NCBI GenBank assembly: GCA_027083665.1
Contig: JALWNV010000284.1
Coordinates: forward strand, 1 to 8,409
Direction: 5' to 3'
DNA length: 8,409 nt
Source: Helicobacteraceae bacterium
Lineage (GTDB): Bacteria; Campylobacterota; Campylobacteria; Campylobacterales; Sulfurimonadaceae
Shown: positions 1-5,748 of the stretch, piece after piece
Numbering within the stretch: position 1 is the first letter of the stretch
How the letters are laid out: every line of letters starts with the position of its first letter
The notes under the pieces: model-generated
The model's database searches: none
The model's input: only the letters and a program-made list of their open reading frames with translations
What the model was told of the DNA's origin: nothing
Position numbers and translations under genes: made by a program

Positions 1-1
1 A

Positions 2-148
2 CATCGAAAACAGAACGCATTCAATCTCATCAGTGAAAACTTGCAGTTGTCGGCTTTGGATTCACCTTTTCGTGCAGTTTCTTTGCGTGTACTGCCTCGG
101 GTGGAATTTCTATTTCCTGATTTGGGAGAAAGGGAACAAAAAAAGTGA
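2..148 (+). CDS. Possible C-terminal tail of an unidentified protein, cut by the window start
   Basis: One plus-strand frame is open from base 2 to a TGA at 146-148, giving 48 residues that end in a charged tail (GEREQKK). I do not recognise the family. The stretch uses TTG, CCT, TTT and other AT-ending codons, unlike the GC-ending codons of the other genes here, so if real it may be accessory or recently acquired. A second plus frame and one minus frame are also open over most of this interval, so openness alone is weak evidence. From 149 to 184 I see only a tandem ATGATGA pair (158-171) and no gene. No terminator is visible. Confidence 0.3.
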   Translation, partial: HRKQNAFNLISENLQLSALDSPFRAVSLRVLPRVEFLFPDLGEREQKK

Positions 149-184
149 AGGTTTAAAATGATGAATGATGAAACACCGGCAAAA

Positions 185-637
185 TCAACCTGAAGGAAAG
201 TTCATTTCATCAGTGATTTCGACACCGGGCAATCCCCGAATCAGCAGATCCGCCGCCACCCCGTTGCCTTTGCCGATCTCGTTGCCCTCCCCGTCGAGGA
301 TCGGAGTCGTCCCGAGACCACAGCTGGGCGATTTGGATTTGAGGATGATACGATCGGCATCCGGATGCACCGCGATCAGTGCCTCGGTCTGTTCGACAAG
401 CAGATCGGTCACATCCGTTTTGTCATCATCCCTGAGTACGCGAAGGCCCGCATCCGTCGCGACGACACTGATGCGTCCGCGGGGCGTCCCGAGTACCGGC
501 GCTTCCGGGCAAAACGCAATCACCTCGGCACCCTCAAGAGCTCCGATCACCTTTTGCGAAGCTTTCGAACAACCGTCGTACCGGCACGCTTCACCGAGCA
601 GGCAGGCCGACACGATCACCTTCTCACGCCCCTTCAC
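185..637 (-). CDS. DUF523 family protein (YbbK-like), function unknown
   Basis: The 150-residue product has the full DUF523 signature: SACLLG at 10-15, CRYDG at 18-22, CPE at 43-45 followed by TPR at 51-53, and KSKSPSCG at 100-107. Cysteines at 12, 18, 23, 43 and 106 suggest a metal- or cluster-binding or redox role, but no biochemical function is established for the family as far as I know, and none is claimed here. There is no signal peptide or membrane segment, so it is probably cytosolic. The start is GTG at 637, preceded by a purine-rich GAAGGGTG ribosome binding site that overlaps the stop region of the upstream gene. It begins 10 bp after the aldehyde dehydrogenase stop and is probably co-transcribed with it. 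Length is normal for the single-domain form. Confidence 0.88.
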   Translation of the reverse strand: MKGREKVIVSACLLGEACRYDGCSKASQKVIGALEGAEVIAFCPEAPVLGTPRGRISVVATDAGLRVLRDDDKTDVTDLLVEQTEALIAVHPDADRIILKSKSPSCGLGTTPILDGEGNEIGKGNGVAADLLIRGLPGVEITDEMNFPSG

Positions 638-651
638 AATTCACCCTTCAC
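630..651. repeat. Short direct repeat CCCTTCAC at the ALDH/DUF523 junction
   Basis: CCCTTCAC occurs at 630-637 and again at 644-651, and a third time at 2692-2699 in the spacer before ilvE. Read on the minus strand it is GTGAAGGG. One copy supplies the ribosome binding site of the DUF523 gene and overlaps the TGA of the aldehyde dehydrogenase; the other supplies the GTG start. It could be chance purine-rich sequence around a translation start, or a fragment of a small dispersed intergenic repeat. Confidence 0.4.
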
Positions 652-2063
652 GCAATCACCACCGACTTGAGTTCCGTCATCTCCTCGATGGCGAACCGCG
701 GCCCTTCACGACCGACACCGCTGAGTTTGACACCGCCGTAAGGCTGGATATCGAAACGCAGTGTCGGCATATCGTTGATAACGACACCGCCCGCCTCGAG
801 CTCGTCGATGGCCCGCTGCGCCAGTTTCAGATCGTTGGTAAACACCGAAAACTGCAGGCCGTAGGGCGAATCATTCATCCGGGGACACGCCTCGTCGAAG
901 CCGTCGACTTTGACCAGCGACACGATCGGGGCGAAAACCTCTTCGCAGACGATCGCCATCTCGTCCGTGACGTCGGCCATGACCGTGGGATGGAACATCG
1001 TTCCTTCGCGTTTGATCTCCGTCATCGGACGCGCGCCCTCTTCGATGGCGCTTTGTACCCATGTGTAGGCACGTTCCGCCGCTTCTTCATTGATAAGCGG
1101 TCCCATAAAGGTATCGTCGTCGTACGGAGAGCCGACTTTGAGTTTTCTCGTCTCGTCCGCCAACTTCTGGGCGAACGTTTCGTAGATTTCCGCGTCGACA
1201 TAGATACGCTGCAGCGAGATGCACACCTGCCCCGAATTGACGAACGCCCCCAGCGCACAGCGCTGCGCCGCCAGATCGAGATCGGCGCTTTTGTCGACGA
1301 ACGTCGCCGCATTGCCGCCGAGCTCGAGGCTGACTTTTTTGATGCCCGCGCTTTTCGTGATGATGTTGCCGACGGGTACCGAACCCGTGAAGCTGATTTT
1401 CCGGGGAATATCGCTGCCCACCAGTGCCGCTCCCACTTCCGCGTCGCCGTAGACGACGCTCAGCGCATCCTTGACCGCATAGGGGCTTTCGACGAACAGC
1501 TTCGCGAACCGGTACGCCGTCAGCGGCGCTTCGGGGGTGGGCTTGAGCACGACGGTATTGCCCGCTACCAGTGCGGGAGCCAGCTTGTGCGCCACAAGGT
1601 TGAGCGGGAAATTGAACGGGGTGATGGCCCCGATGACACCGACGGGTTCGCGAATGAAAAAGGCGGTCGTTTTCCGGCCGCTGGGCATCGCGTCAGTATT
1701 GATCGTCTCACCGTGCATGGTACGCATCGTCTCGGCGGCGAGTGTCACCGTTTCGACGGCGCGATCCACCTCGACCCGGGAAAAGGCGATCGGCTTGCCG
1801 ACCTCGTCGGTAATGATACGCGCCATCTCCTCTTTCATGTCGCGCAGTTTTGCCGCGACATCGTGCAGCCAGCTGCAGCGCTGAGACAGGGTCGACGCCT
1901 TGGCTGCCGCCCGCGCGGCTGCCGCGATCTCAAGGGCTTTGACCGTTTCTGCCGCACCGCAGACCGGTGCACGCGAAACAACCTCGCCGCTGTAGGGACT
2001 GCGCCGCTGCGTCCACTGCTGCGTCTGCGCTTCACTCGATCCGAAAAAGATTTTGGCATCCAT
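648..2063 (-). CDS. NAD(P)-dependent aldehyde dehydrogenase, lactaldehyde/glyceraldehyde dehydrogenase type
   Basis: The 471-residue protein is a complete member of the aldehyde dehydrogenase superfamily, which oxidises aldehydes to acids with NAD(P) through a cysteine thioester. Visible landmarks are TPFNFPLN with Asn151, KPTPEAP with Lys174 in the cofactor site, FTGS at 225-228, LELGG with the general base Glu247, the nucleophile Cys281 in SGQVCISLQR, and EEVFAP at 374-379. The C-terminal GGVVIND and PYGGVKLSGVGREG blocks resemble the archaeal MJ1411-type lactaldehyde dehydrogenases, but the true substrate cannot be read from sequence. No signal peptide: cytosolic. ATG at 2063 is preceded by CGGAG about nine bases upstream. 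It heads a two-gene unit with the DUF523 gene and is divergent from the globin gene. Confidence 0.93.
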   Translation of the reverse strand: MDAKIFFGSSEAQTQQWTQRRSPYSGEVVSRAPVCGAAETVKALEIAAAARAAAKASTLSQRCSWLHDVAAKLRDMKEEMARIITDEVGKPIAFSRVEVDRAVETVTLAAETMRTMHGETINTDAMPSGRKTTAFFIREPVGVIGAITPFNFPLNLVAHKLAPALVAGNTVVLKPTPEAPLTAYRFAKLFVESPYAVKDALSVVYGDAEVGAALVGSDIPRKISFTGSVPVGNIITKSAGIKKVSLELGGNAATFVDKSADLDLAAQRCALGAFVNSGQVCISLQRIYVDAEIYETFAQKLADETRKLKVGSPYDDDTFMGPLINEEAAERAYTWVQSAIEEGARPMTEIKREGTMFHPTVMADVTDEMAIVCEEVFAPIVSLVKVDGFDEACPRMNDSPYGLQFSVFTNDLKLAQRAIDELEAGGVVINDMPTLRFDIQPYGGVKLSGVGREGPRFAIEEMTELKSVVIA

Positions 2064-2196
2064 CGTTTCCGCTCCGTTTAAAAAAAGATTGTTTAATTAT
2101 ACCGATGAAGAATTAAGCCTCAGGACATTTCAAAATCCTTAACACCTTTTTAAATGAAGACCGTTTACAATCGGCACAAAAAAGGAGCCCGACACG
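2064..2196. promoter_or_regulatory. Divergent promoter region between aldehyde dehydrogenase and globin
   Basis: This AT-rich 133-bp spacer must hold both start signals. On the minus strand a perfect TATAAT lies at 2101-2096, about 32 bases before the aldehyde dehydrogenase ATG; no good -35 hexamer sits 16-18 bp upstream. On the plus strand TACAAT at 2166-2171 is a plausible -10 for the globin gene, again without a clear -35, which is common in Campylobacterota. The globin ribosome binding site is AAGGAG at 2182-2187, nine bases before its ATG. An imperfect dyad TTAAC-N5-TTTAA (2139-2154) lies just upstream of the TACAAT box and is loosely like Crp/Fnr-family operators. Confidence 0.5.
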
Positions 2197-2640
2197 ATGC
2201 TCAACCTTGAAATCATGCCCGGCGAACTCGGCGTACGTCCGCCCGTTACCAAACCCCATCCCGGTTTTTACCACCAGGTCGGTGAGGAGCGTTTGCGCAA
2301 ACTCGTCGACGATCACTACGAAATGATCCGTGACAGTGACATCGCCTTTCTCTTTCCTGTGAATGATGAAGAGGATTTTCAGCAGGCAAAAAACAATGCC
2401 GCAGACTTTTTCATCCAGATCAGCGGGGGTCCGGACTACTTTAACCGGCACCGCGGCGCGCCGCGCATGGTCGGCCGGCACGCCCCGTTTCGTATTGACG
2501 AACCCGCCCGCCGCCGTTGGCTGGAATTTTATGCAAAACTGTTGCCGGAGCTCGTCGAAGAAGGTGTCGACGAAGCCTACGTCCAGTCATTTTGGGACTA
2601 CATCAACGTCTTTTCGACCTGGATGATCAATACGAAGTGA
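2197..2640 (+). CDS. Truncated haemoglobin, group II-like
   Basis: The 147-residue protein is a small haem-binding globin of the 2-over-2 fold. The best landmarks are Tyr41 (DHYEMI), fitting the B10 tyrosine that contacts bound ligand; Phe53-Pro54 at the CD corner; GGP at 77-79; the proximal haem ligand His95 in RMVGRHAPF; and Trp108 in RRRWLEFY, fitting the G8 tryptophan typical of group II. The GGP..Y..HRG.PRM..RHAPF pattern is close to Bacillus YjbI-type proteins and unlike the group III Ctb globin of Campylobacter jejuni. About 20 residues precede the globin core. Family roles include O2 binding and NO or peroxide chemistry; the physiological role here is not shown. It has its own ribosome binding site and is divergent from the aldehyde dehydrogenase. 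No signal peptide: cytosolic. Confidence 0.87.
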   Translation: MLNLEIMPGELGVRPPVTKPHPGFYHQVGEERLRKLVDDHYEMIRDSDIAFLFPVNDEEDFQQAKNNAADFFIQISGGPDYFNRHRGAPRMVGRHAPFRIDEPARRRWLEFYAKLLPELVEEGVDEAYVQSFWDYINVFSTWMINTK

Positions 2641-2651
2641 GTCGATAGTCG

Positions 2652-2688
2652 AAGGATGACGCGTCATCCTTAACCGCGCCTTCGGCGC
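2652..2688. other. Perfect 20-bp palindrome followed by a second hairpin
   Basis: Bases 2652-2671 (AAGGATGACGCGTCATCCTT) are an exact palindrome, able to form an 8-bp stem with a CGCG loop. Five bases later GCGCC-TTC-GGCGC (2676-2688) forms a second short hairpin. They lie 12 bp after the globin stop and upstream of ilvE. There is no T-run after either stem, so this is not a textbook intrinsic terminator, though it may still end or stabilise the globin transcript. A dimeric protein operator is the other possibility. Confidence 0.5.
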
Positions 2689-2741
2689 ACTCCCTTCACC
2701 CTTCCTCAATCCCTCTAATCAATAACAAACGACTTCTTGGA

Positions 2742-2747
2742 TAAAAT
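2742..2747 (+). promoter_or_regulatory. Candidate -10 element for ilvE
   Basis: TAAAAT within GGATAAAATATCC, in an AT-rich stretch about 57 bases before the ilvE start, matches a -10 hexamer at five of six positions. No convincing -35 is visible at the usual distance. If used, transcription would start near 2754 and the leader would include the hairpin at 2766-2782. Confidence 0.3.
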
Positions 2748-2765
2748 ATCCCACTTTAATCCCGG

Positions 2766-2782
2766 GGACCGGTTCACGGTCC
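2766..2782 (+). promoter_or_regulatory. Leader hairpin before ilvE
   Basis: GGACCG (2766-2771), loop GTTCA, CGGTCC (2777-2782) forms a perfect 6-bp stem, extendable by one G-U pair. It lies about 20 bases before the ilvE ATG, whose ribosome binding site (AAAGAG, 2789-2794) is weak. No leader peptide rich in branched-chain codons and no T-run were found, so classical attenuation is not supported. Confidence 0.35.
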
Positions 2783-2803
2783 TGTATACAAAGAGTTTTT
2801 ACC

Positions 2804-3721
2804 ATGGAAAAAGCAAAATATATCTGGATGAACGGCGAGTTCCTGCCGTGGGACGATGCAAAAGTCCATGTCCTGACGCATACACTTCACTACGGCAACG
2901 GCGTCATCGAGGGGACCAAAGCGTACAAAACCGACAAAGGTTACGCCATTTTCCGTCTCGACGACCATACCAAACGGCTGCTCGAATCGGCGAAAATGAC
3001 CTTGATGAAGATCCCTTACAGTGTCGAAGAGCTCAACGAGGTCCAATGCGAACTGATTCGCAAGAACGCATTCGAGGGGGACAATGTCTACCTGCGCCCT
3101 TTTGCGTTTCTGGGCTACGGCGTTATGGGCCTGTACCATAAAGATGCCCCGGTCGAAACGGCGATCGCGGCATGGGAATGGGGAGCATACCTCGGCGAAG
3201 AGGGTATGCGCAGAGGTATCCGCCTTAAAATCGCATCGATGACCCGCCCGGCCAACACCTCCAACATGGGCAAAGCCAAAGCGACGGCGAATTACCTCAA
3301 TTCCCAGATGGCGAAATTCGAGGCCGTCGAATGCGGATACGACGAAGCGCTGCTACTCGACGATCAGGGCTATGTCGCCGAAGCCAGCGGTGCCTGTTTT
3401 TTCATGGTCAAAGACGGCGAGCTTATCTCGCCGCCCAACGACAACAGCCTTGCATCCATCACACAGAAGACCGTGATCGAAATGGCGGAAAAAATGGGGA
3501 TGCCGGTCACACGCCGCCGCATCACCCGTGAAGAGATCTATGTCGCCGACGAAGCGTTCCTGACGGGAACCGCGGCCGAGATCACTCCGATCCGCGAAGT
3601 CGACGCCCGCATTATCGGCGCCGGCGAACGCGGGCCGATCACCGAAAAGATCCAAAGCGGCTATTTTGATATCGTCTTCGGACGCAATCTCGATTTCGAA
3701 CACTATCTGACCTACGTCTAA
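2804..3721 (+). CDS. ilvE: Branched-chain amino-acid aminotransferase
   Basis: This 305-residue PLP enzyme catalyses the last step of leucine, isoleucine and valine synthesis, moving an amino group from glutamate to the branched 2-oxo acids. It is a fold-type IV aminotransferase of the usual length. Lys159 in KAKATANYLNS is the Schiff-base lysine, at nearly the same position as in the E. coli enzyme. Glu193 in YVAEASG fits the residue that pairs with the PLP ring nitrogen. GTAAEITP at 255-262 is the phosphate and substrate loop, and the N-terminal THTLHYGNGVIEG (25-37) is typical of the IlvE rather than the D-amino-acid branch. Cytosolic. The SPFH gene starts 9 bp after its stop with a ribosome binding site overlapping the stop codon, so the two are very likely co-transcribed; I recall the same pair in Campylobacter jejuni. 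Confidence 0.95.
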   Translation: MEKAKYIWMNGEFLPWDDAKVHVLTHTLHYGNGVIEGTKAYKTDKGYAIFRLDDHTKRLLESAKMTLMKIPYSVEELNEVQCELIRKNAFEGDNVYLRPFAFLGYGVMGLYHKDAPVETAIAAWEWGAYLGEEGMRRGIRLKIASMTRPANTSNMGKAKATANYLNSQMAKFEAVECGYDEALLLDDQGYVAEASGACFFMVKDGELISPPNDNSLASITQKTVIEMAEKMGMPVTRRRITREEIYVADEAFLTGTAAEITPIREVDARIIGAGERGPITEKIQSGYFDIVFGRNLDFEHYLTYV

Positions 3722-3730
3722 GGAGACTCA

Positions 3731-4801
3731 ATGGCAACCGACATGAACGACTACTTCAACAAAAAAAAGGGAACCTCCGGCGGCGGGAACGGCGGCGGTT
3801 TCTCCGCACCGAAACCTCCCAAGATGGATTTCAATATGGGCAAAGGAAAATCGGCGCTGCTCTTTTTCGCCATCGGGATCGTCATCTTTTTTCTGCTGGC
3901 GAAGCCTTTCGTCATCATCACCGAAGGCGAACGCGGGATTCTCGCGACCAACGGAAAGTATCAGCCCGATGCCTTGCTGCCGGGCCTGCACTTCATCATC
4001 CCGGTCATCCAGAAAGTCTATATCGTCGATACGAAAGTGCGTATCATCAACTATGCCAACCATATCGAGCGCAGTGCGGCCGAAGGCGACGGCATCGAGG
4101 TCAAACCGGCGATTACCGTCTTGGACAAACGCGGTCTTCCCGTCGCCATCGAACTGACGGTGCAGTATCGTCTCAACGCGCAATACGCCGCCCAGACCAT
4201 CTCCAACTGGGGTTTCAGCTGGGAGGAGAAAATCATCAATCCCGTCGTGCGCGATGTCGTACGCAACGTTATCGGACAGTATGAGGCGGAATCCCTGCCG
4301 ACGAACCGCAACAAAATCGCCGACCAGATCGAACAGGGAATTCGCAAGAGCATCGAAGGCCAGAAGAACTCTCCCGCAATCTTCCAGTCGGTCCAGCTGA
4401 GAGAAATCGTTCTGCCGCAAAAGGTCAAAGACCAGATCGAACGCGTCCAGATTGCCAAACAGGAAGTCCAGCGCGCCGAGCAGGAAGTGCAGCGCGCCAA
4501 GCAAGAAGCCCTCAAGCGCGCGGCCGAAGCACAGGGGAAAGCGGATGCCGTACGTATTGCCGCCGAGGGGAAAGCCAATGCCATCAAGATCGAAGCCGAT
4601 GCGACCGCACAGGCCAACCGTGCTATCAGTCAGTCACTGACGGACAAGCTGCTGCAGATGGAGCAGATCAAGGTCCAGGGGCAGTTCAACGATGCCCTGC
4701 GCGTCAACAAGGATGCCAAGATCTTCCTGACACCCGGCGGCGCGACGCCGAATATCTGGGTTGATATGAAGAATCCCCAACGGCAAAGTTCTATTAAATA
4801 A
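3731..4801 (+). CDS. SPFH/prohibitin-domain membrane protein (HflK/HflC-like)
   Basis: The 356-residue protein starts with a Gly-rich, Lys-rich cytosolic segment (1-40), followed by one hydrophobic helix at about 41-58 ([17 protein letters not shown]), then an SPFH domain of about 60-235 that opens with ITEGERGI and PGLHFIIP. A long charged helix at about 232-300 carries the repeating A-E-G-K-A pattern ([24 protein letters not shown]) common to HflK and prohibitins, likely a coiled coil for ring assembly. Such proteins form large membrane-attached oligomers that organise membrane domains or regulate FtsH-type proteases; the partner here is unknown. Start ATG 3731 has AAGGAG at 3720-3725. Its last codon and stop lie inside the 26-bp direct repeat that bounds the downstream array, so the extreme C-terminus may have been altered by that array. 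Confidence 0.92.
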   Translation: MATDMNDYFNKKKGTSGGGNGGGFSAPKPPKMDFNMGKGKSALLFFAIGIVIFFLLAKPFVIITEGERGILATNGKYQPDALLPGLHFIIPVIQKVYIVDTKVRIINYANHIERSAAEGDGIEVKPAITVLDKRGLPVAIELTVQYRLNAQYAAQTISNWGFSWEEKIINPVVRDVVRNVIGQYEAESLPTNRNKIADQIEQGIRKSIEGQKNSPAIFQSVQLREIVLPQKVKDQIERVQIAKQEVQRAEQEVQRAKQEALKRAAEAQGKADAVRIAAEGKANAIKIEADATAQANRAISQSLTDKLLQMEQIKVQGQFNDALRVNKDAKIFLTPGGATPNIWVDMKNPQRQSSIK

Positions 4802-4819
4802 TACGGCCTCCGGGCAAAG
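4794..4819. repeat. Left 26-bp direct repeat bounding the array (contains SPFH stop)
   Basis: Bases 4794-4819 recur exactly at 4984-5009, 190 bp away. This left copy starts TTAAATAATACGG and ends CCGGGCAAAG. Its TAA at 4799-4801 is the stop codon of the SPFH gene. The match ends at 4820 (C here, G at 5010) and at 4793 (A here, G at 4983). Confidence 0.9.
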
Positions 4820-5009
4820 CCCGCAGACCTACGCTAACGCTGAGTTTGCCTCGGCGGCAAGCCCACGCGCAGCAAAACCGCGCTTGGTTAAAAATAACAC
4901 GGTTTCCGGGCAAAGCCCGCAGACCTACGCTAACGCTGAGTTTGCCTCGGCGGCAAGCCCACGCGCAGCAAAACCGCGCTTGGTTAAATAATACGGCCTC
5001 CGGGCAAAG
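4797..5009. repeat. Tandem structured intergenic repeat, 96-bp period, two full units plus a third boundary
   Basis: Bases 4809-4892 and 4905-4988 are identical over 84 bp. They are separated by a 12-bp linker (4893-4904), and a third copy of the unit boundary (AATAAYACGGYYTCCGGGCAAAG-like) ends at 5009. The linkers differ by T/C changes and a 2-base length difference. In unit 1, three stems can form: CGGGC-AAA-GCCCG (4811-4823); a 7-bp stem with loop TCGGC (4844-4862, one G-T pair); and GCGC...GCGC (4867-4883), which pairs better on the minus strand. Unit 2 repeats these 96 bases later. No transposase or inverted termini are present. The composition and stem-rich design resemble a REP- or MITE-like non-coding element, but I cannot assign a family. 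Confidence 0.88.
4984..5009. repeat. Right 26-bp direct repeat bounding the array (runs into hisIE RBS)
   Basis: This is the exact second copy of the sequence at 4794-4819. Its final bases AAAG continue into GA, making the AAAGGA ribosome binding site of hisIE (5006-5011). Recombination between the two copies would remove 190 bp and leave a single repeat joining the SPFH stop to the hisIE start with a 28-bp gap. Confidence 0.9.
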
Positions 5010-5011
5010 GA
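5006..5011 (+). promoter_or_regulatory. Ribosome binding site deciding the hisIE start
   Basis: AAAGGA lies eight bases before the ATG at 5020. It selects this start over the TTG at 4846, from which the same frame is open but would add 58 residues encoded entirely by the repeat array and its linker. Confidence 0.75.
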
Positions 5012-5019
5012 TCGAAAGA

Positions 5020-5700
5020 ATGCAGGAACTACTGGACAAAGTTGATTGGGAAAAGCAGGAACTTCTGCCGGTCATCGTACAGGATGTGCATACGAACGAT
5101 GTGCTGATGATGGCCTATATGAACCGCGAAGCCCTGCAGCGCTCACTTGAGACGAAGCTGGCGCACTATTATTCGCGCTCGAAACAACGGCTGTGGAAAA
5201 AAGGGGAAAGCAGCGGGCACCTGCAGCATATCAAGCAGTTTCTGATCGACTGCGACAACGACACCTTGCTGCTTAAAGTCGAACAAGAAGGCGTCGCCTG
5301 CCATACCGGACGGAAGTCCTGCTTCTTCACCGAACTCGAAAGCGGTGAAACGACGATGGATGCTGAAATCGATACGACAGCCGCCTACGGCGTTATCGAC
5401 ACCCTCTACCACACCATTCTCAAACGCAAGCACGCCGATCCGGAAACCTCATGGACGGCAAAACTGCTGAGCAAAGGCGAGAATACCATCTTGAAAAAAG
5501 TCGTTGAAGAAGCCGGGGAGTTCAGTTTCGCCGTCAAAGACGACGACGAAGCGGAGATCGTCTACGAAGCCGCTGACCTCACTTACCACGTTCTCGTGGC
5601 ACTGGGCTATAAAAACATCTCACCCGACCGCATTAAACAAGAGCTCGCCCGCCGTTTCGGGATAAGCGGTATCGCGGAAAAAGCGAGCCGTCAGGCGTAG
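5020..5700 (+). CDS. hisIE: Bifunctional phosphoribosyl-AMP cyclohydrolase / phosphoribosyl-ATP pyrophosphatase
   Basis: The 226-residue fusion enzyme performs steps 2 and 3 of histidine synthesis: its C-terminal half cleaves phosphoribosyl-ATP to phosphoribosyl-AMP plus pyrophosphate, and its N-terminal half opens the adenine ring. In the HisI half (about 1-105), MMAYMN (30-35), HYYSRS (49-54), [10 protein letters not shown] (58-67) and DCDND (77-81) are conserved. The zinc cysteines are 78, 94 and 101, with the family spacing of 16 and 7. In the HisE half (about 127-222), EEAGE (163-167) and EIVYEAAD (179-186) form the metal-binding helices of the MazG-like fold. Cytosolic. No other his gene is nearby, so the pathway is scattered. 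The first residues LLDKVDWEK are normal for the family, supporting the 5020 start. It may be read through from ilvE-SPFH despite the repeats. Confidence 0.95.
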   Translation: MQELLDKVDWEKQELLPVIVQDVHTNDVLMMAYMNREALQRSLETKLAHYYSRSKQRLWKKGESSGHLQHIKQFLIDCDNDTLLLKVEQEGVACHTGRKSCFFTELESGETTMDAEIDTTAAYGVIDTLYHTILKRKHADPETSWTAKLLSKGENTILKKVVEEAGEFSFAVKDDDEAEIVYEAADLTYHVLVALGYKNISPDRIKQELARRFGISGIAEKASRQA

Positions 5701-5748
5701 CTTCTCTTTCCGCAAAAACGGGAATACACTCCTGCGCTCCGCAAGCGG
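5701..5748. other. Convergent intergenic spacer, no clear terminator
   Basis: These 48 bp separate the converging stops of hisIE and the radical SAM gene. Only weak dyads are visible (for example CGCT-CCGCA-AGCG near 5734-5746), with no T-run on either strand, so any bidirectional termination is not obvious from sequence. Confidence 0.5.

Noticed and set aside
158..192. 11-codon ATG frame just before the DUF523 stop
   Set aside because: Too short, no convincing SD, and it overlaps the end of the DUF523 gene; nothing supports translation.
165..2081. 638-residue plus-strand open frame opposite DUF523 and aldehyde dehydrogenase
   Set aside because: It is antisense to two genes with clear family motifs. 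Its product is low-complexity Arg/Asp/His-rich, typical of a GC-driven shadow frame, with no SD-led start.
3728..4504. 258-residue minus-strand frame opposite the SPFH gene
   Set aside because: Shadow of a well-supported gene; Asp/Phe/Leu-rich product with no recognisable domain.
4809..4988. CRISPR array
   Set aside because: Only two 84-bp units with a 12-bp linker: repeats far too long, spacer far too short, and no cas genes in the window.
4794..5009. Insertion sequence with target-site duplication
   Set aside because: The flanking 26-bp repeats are part of the tandem unit itself (the middle boundary has a variant of it), there are no terminal inverted repeats and no transposase.
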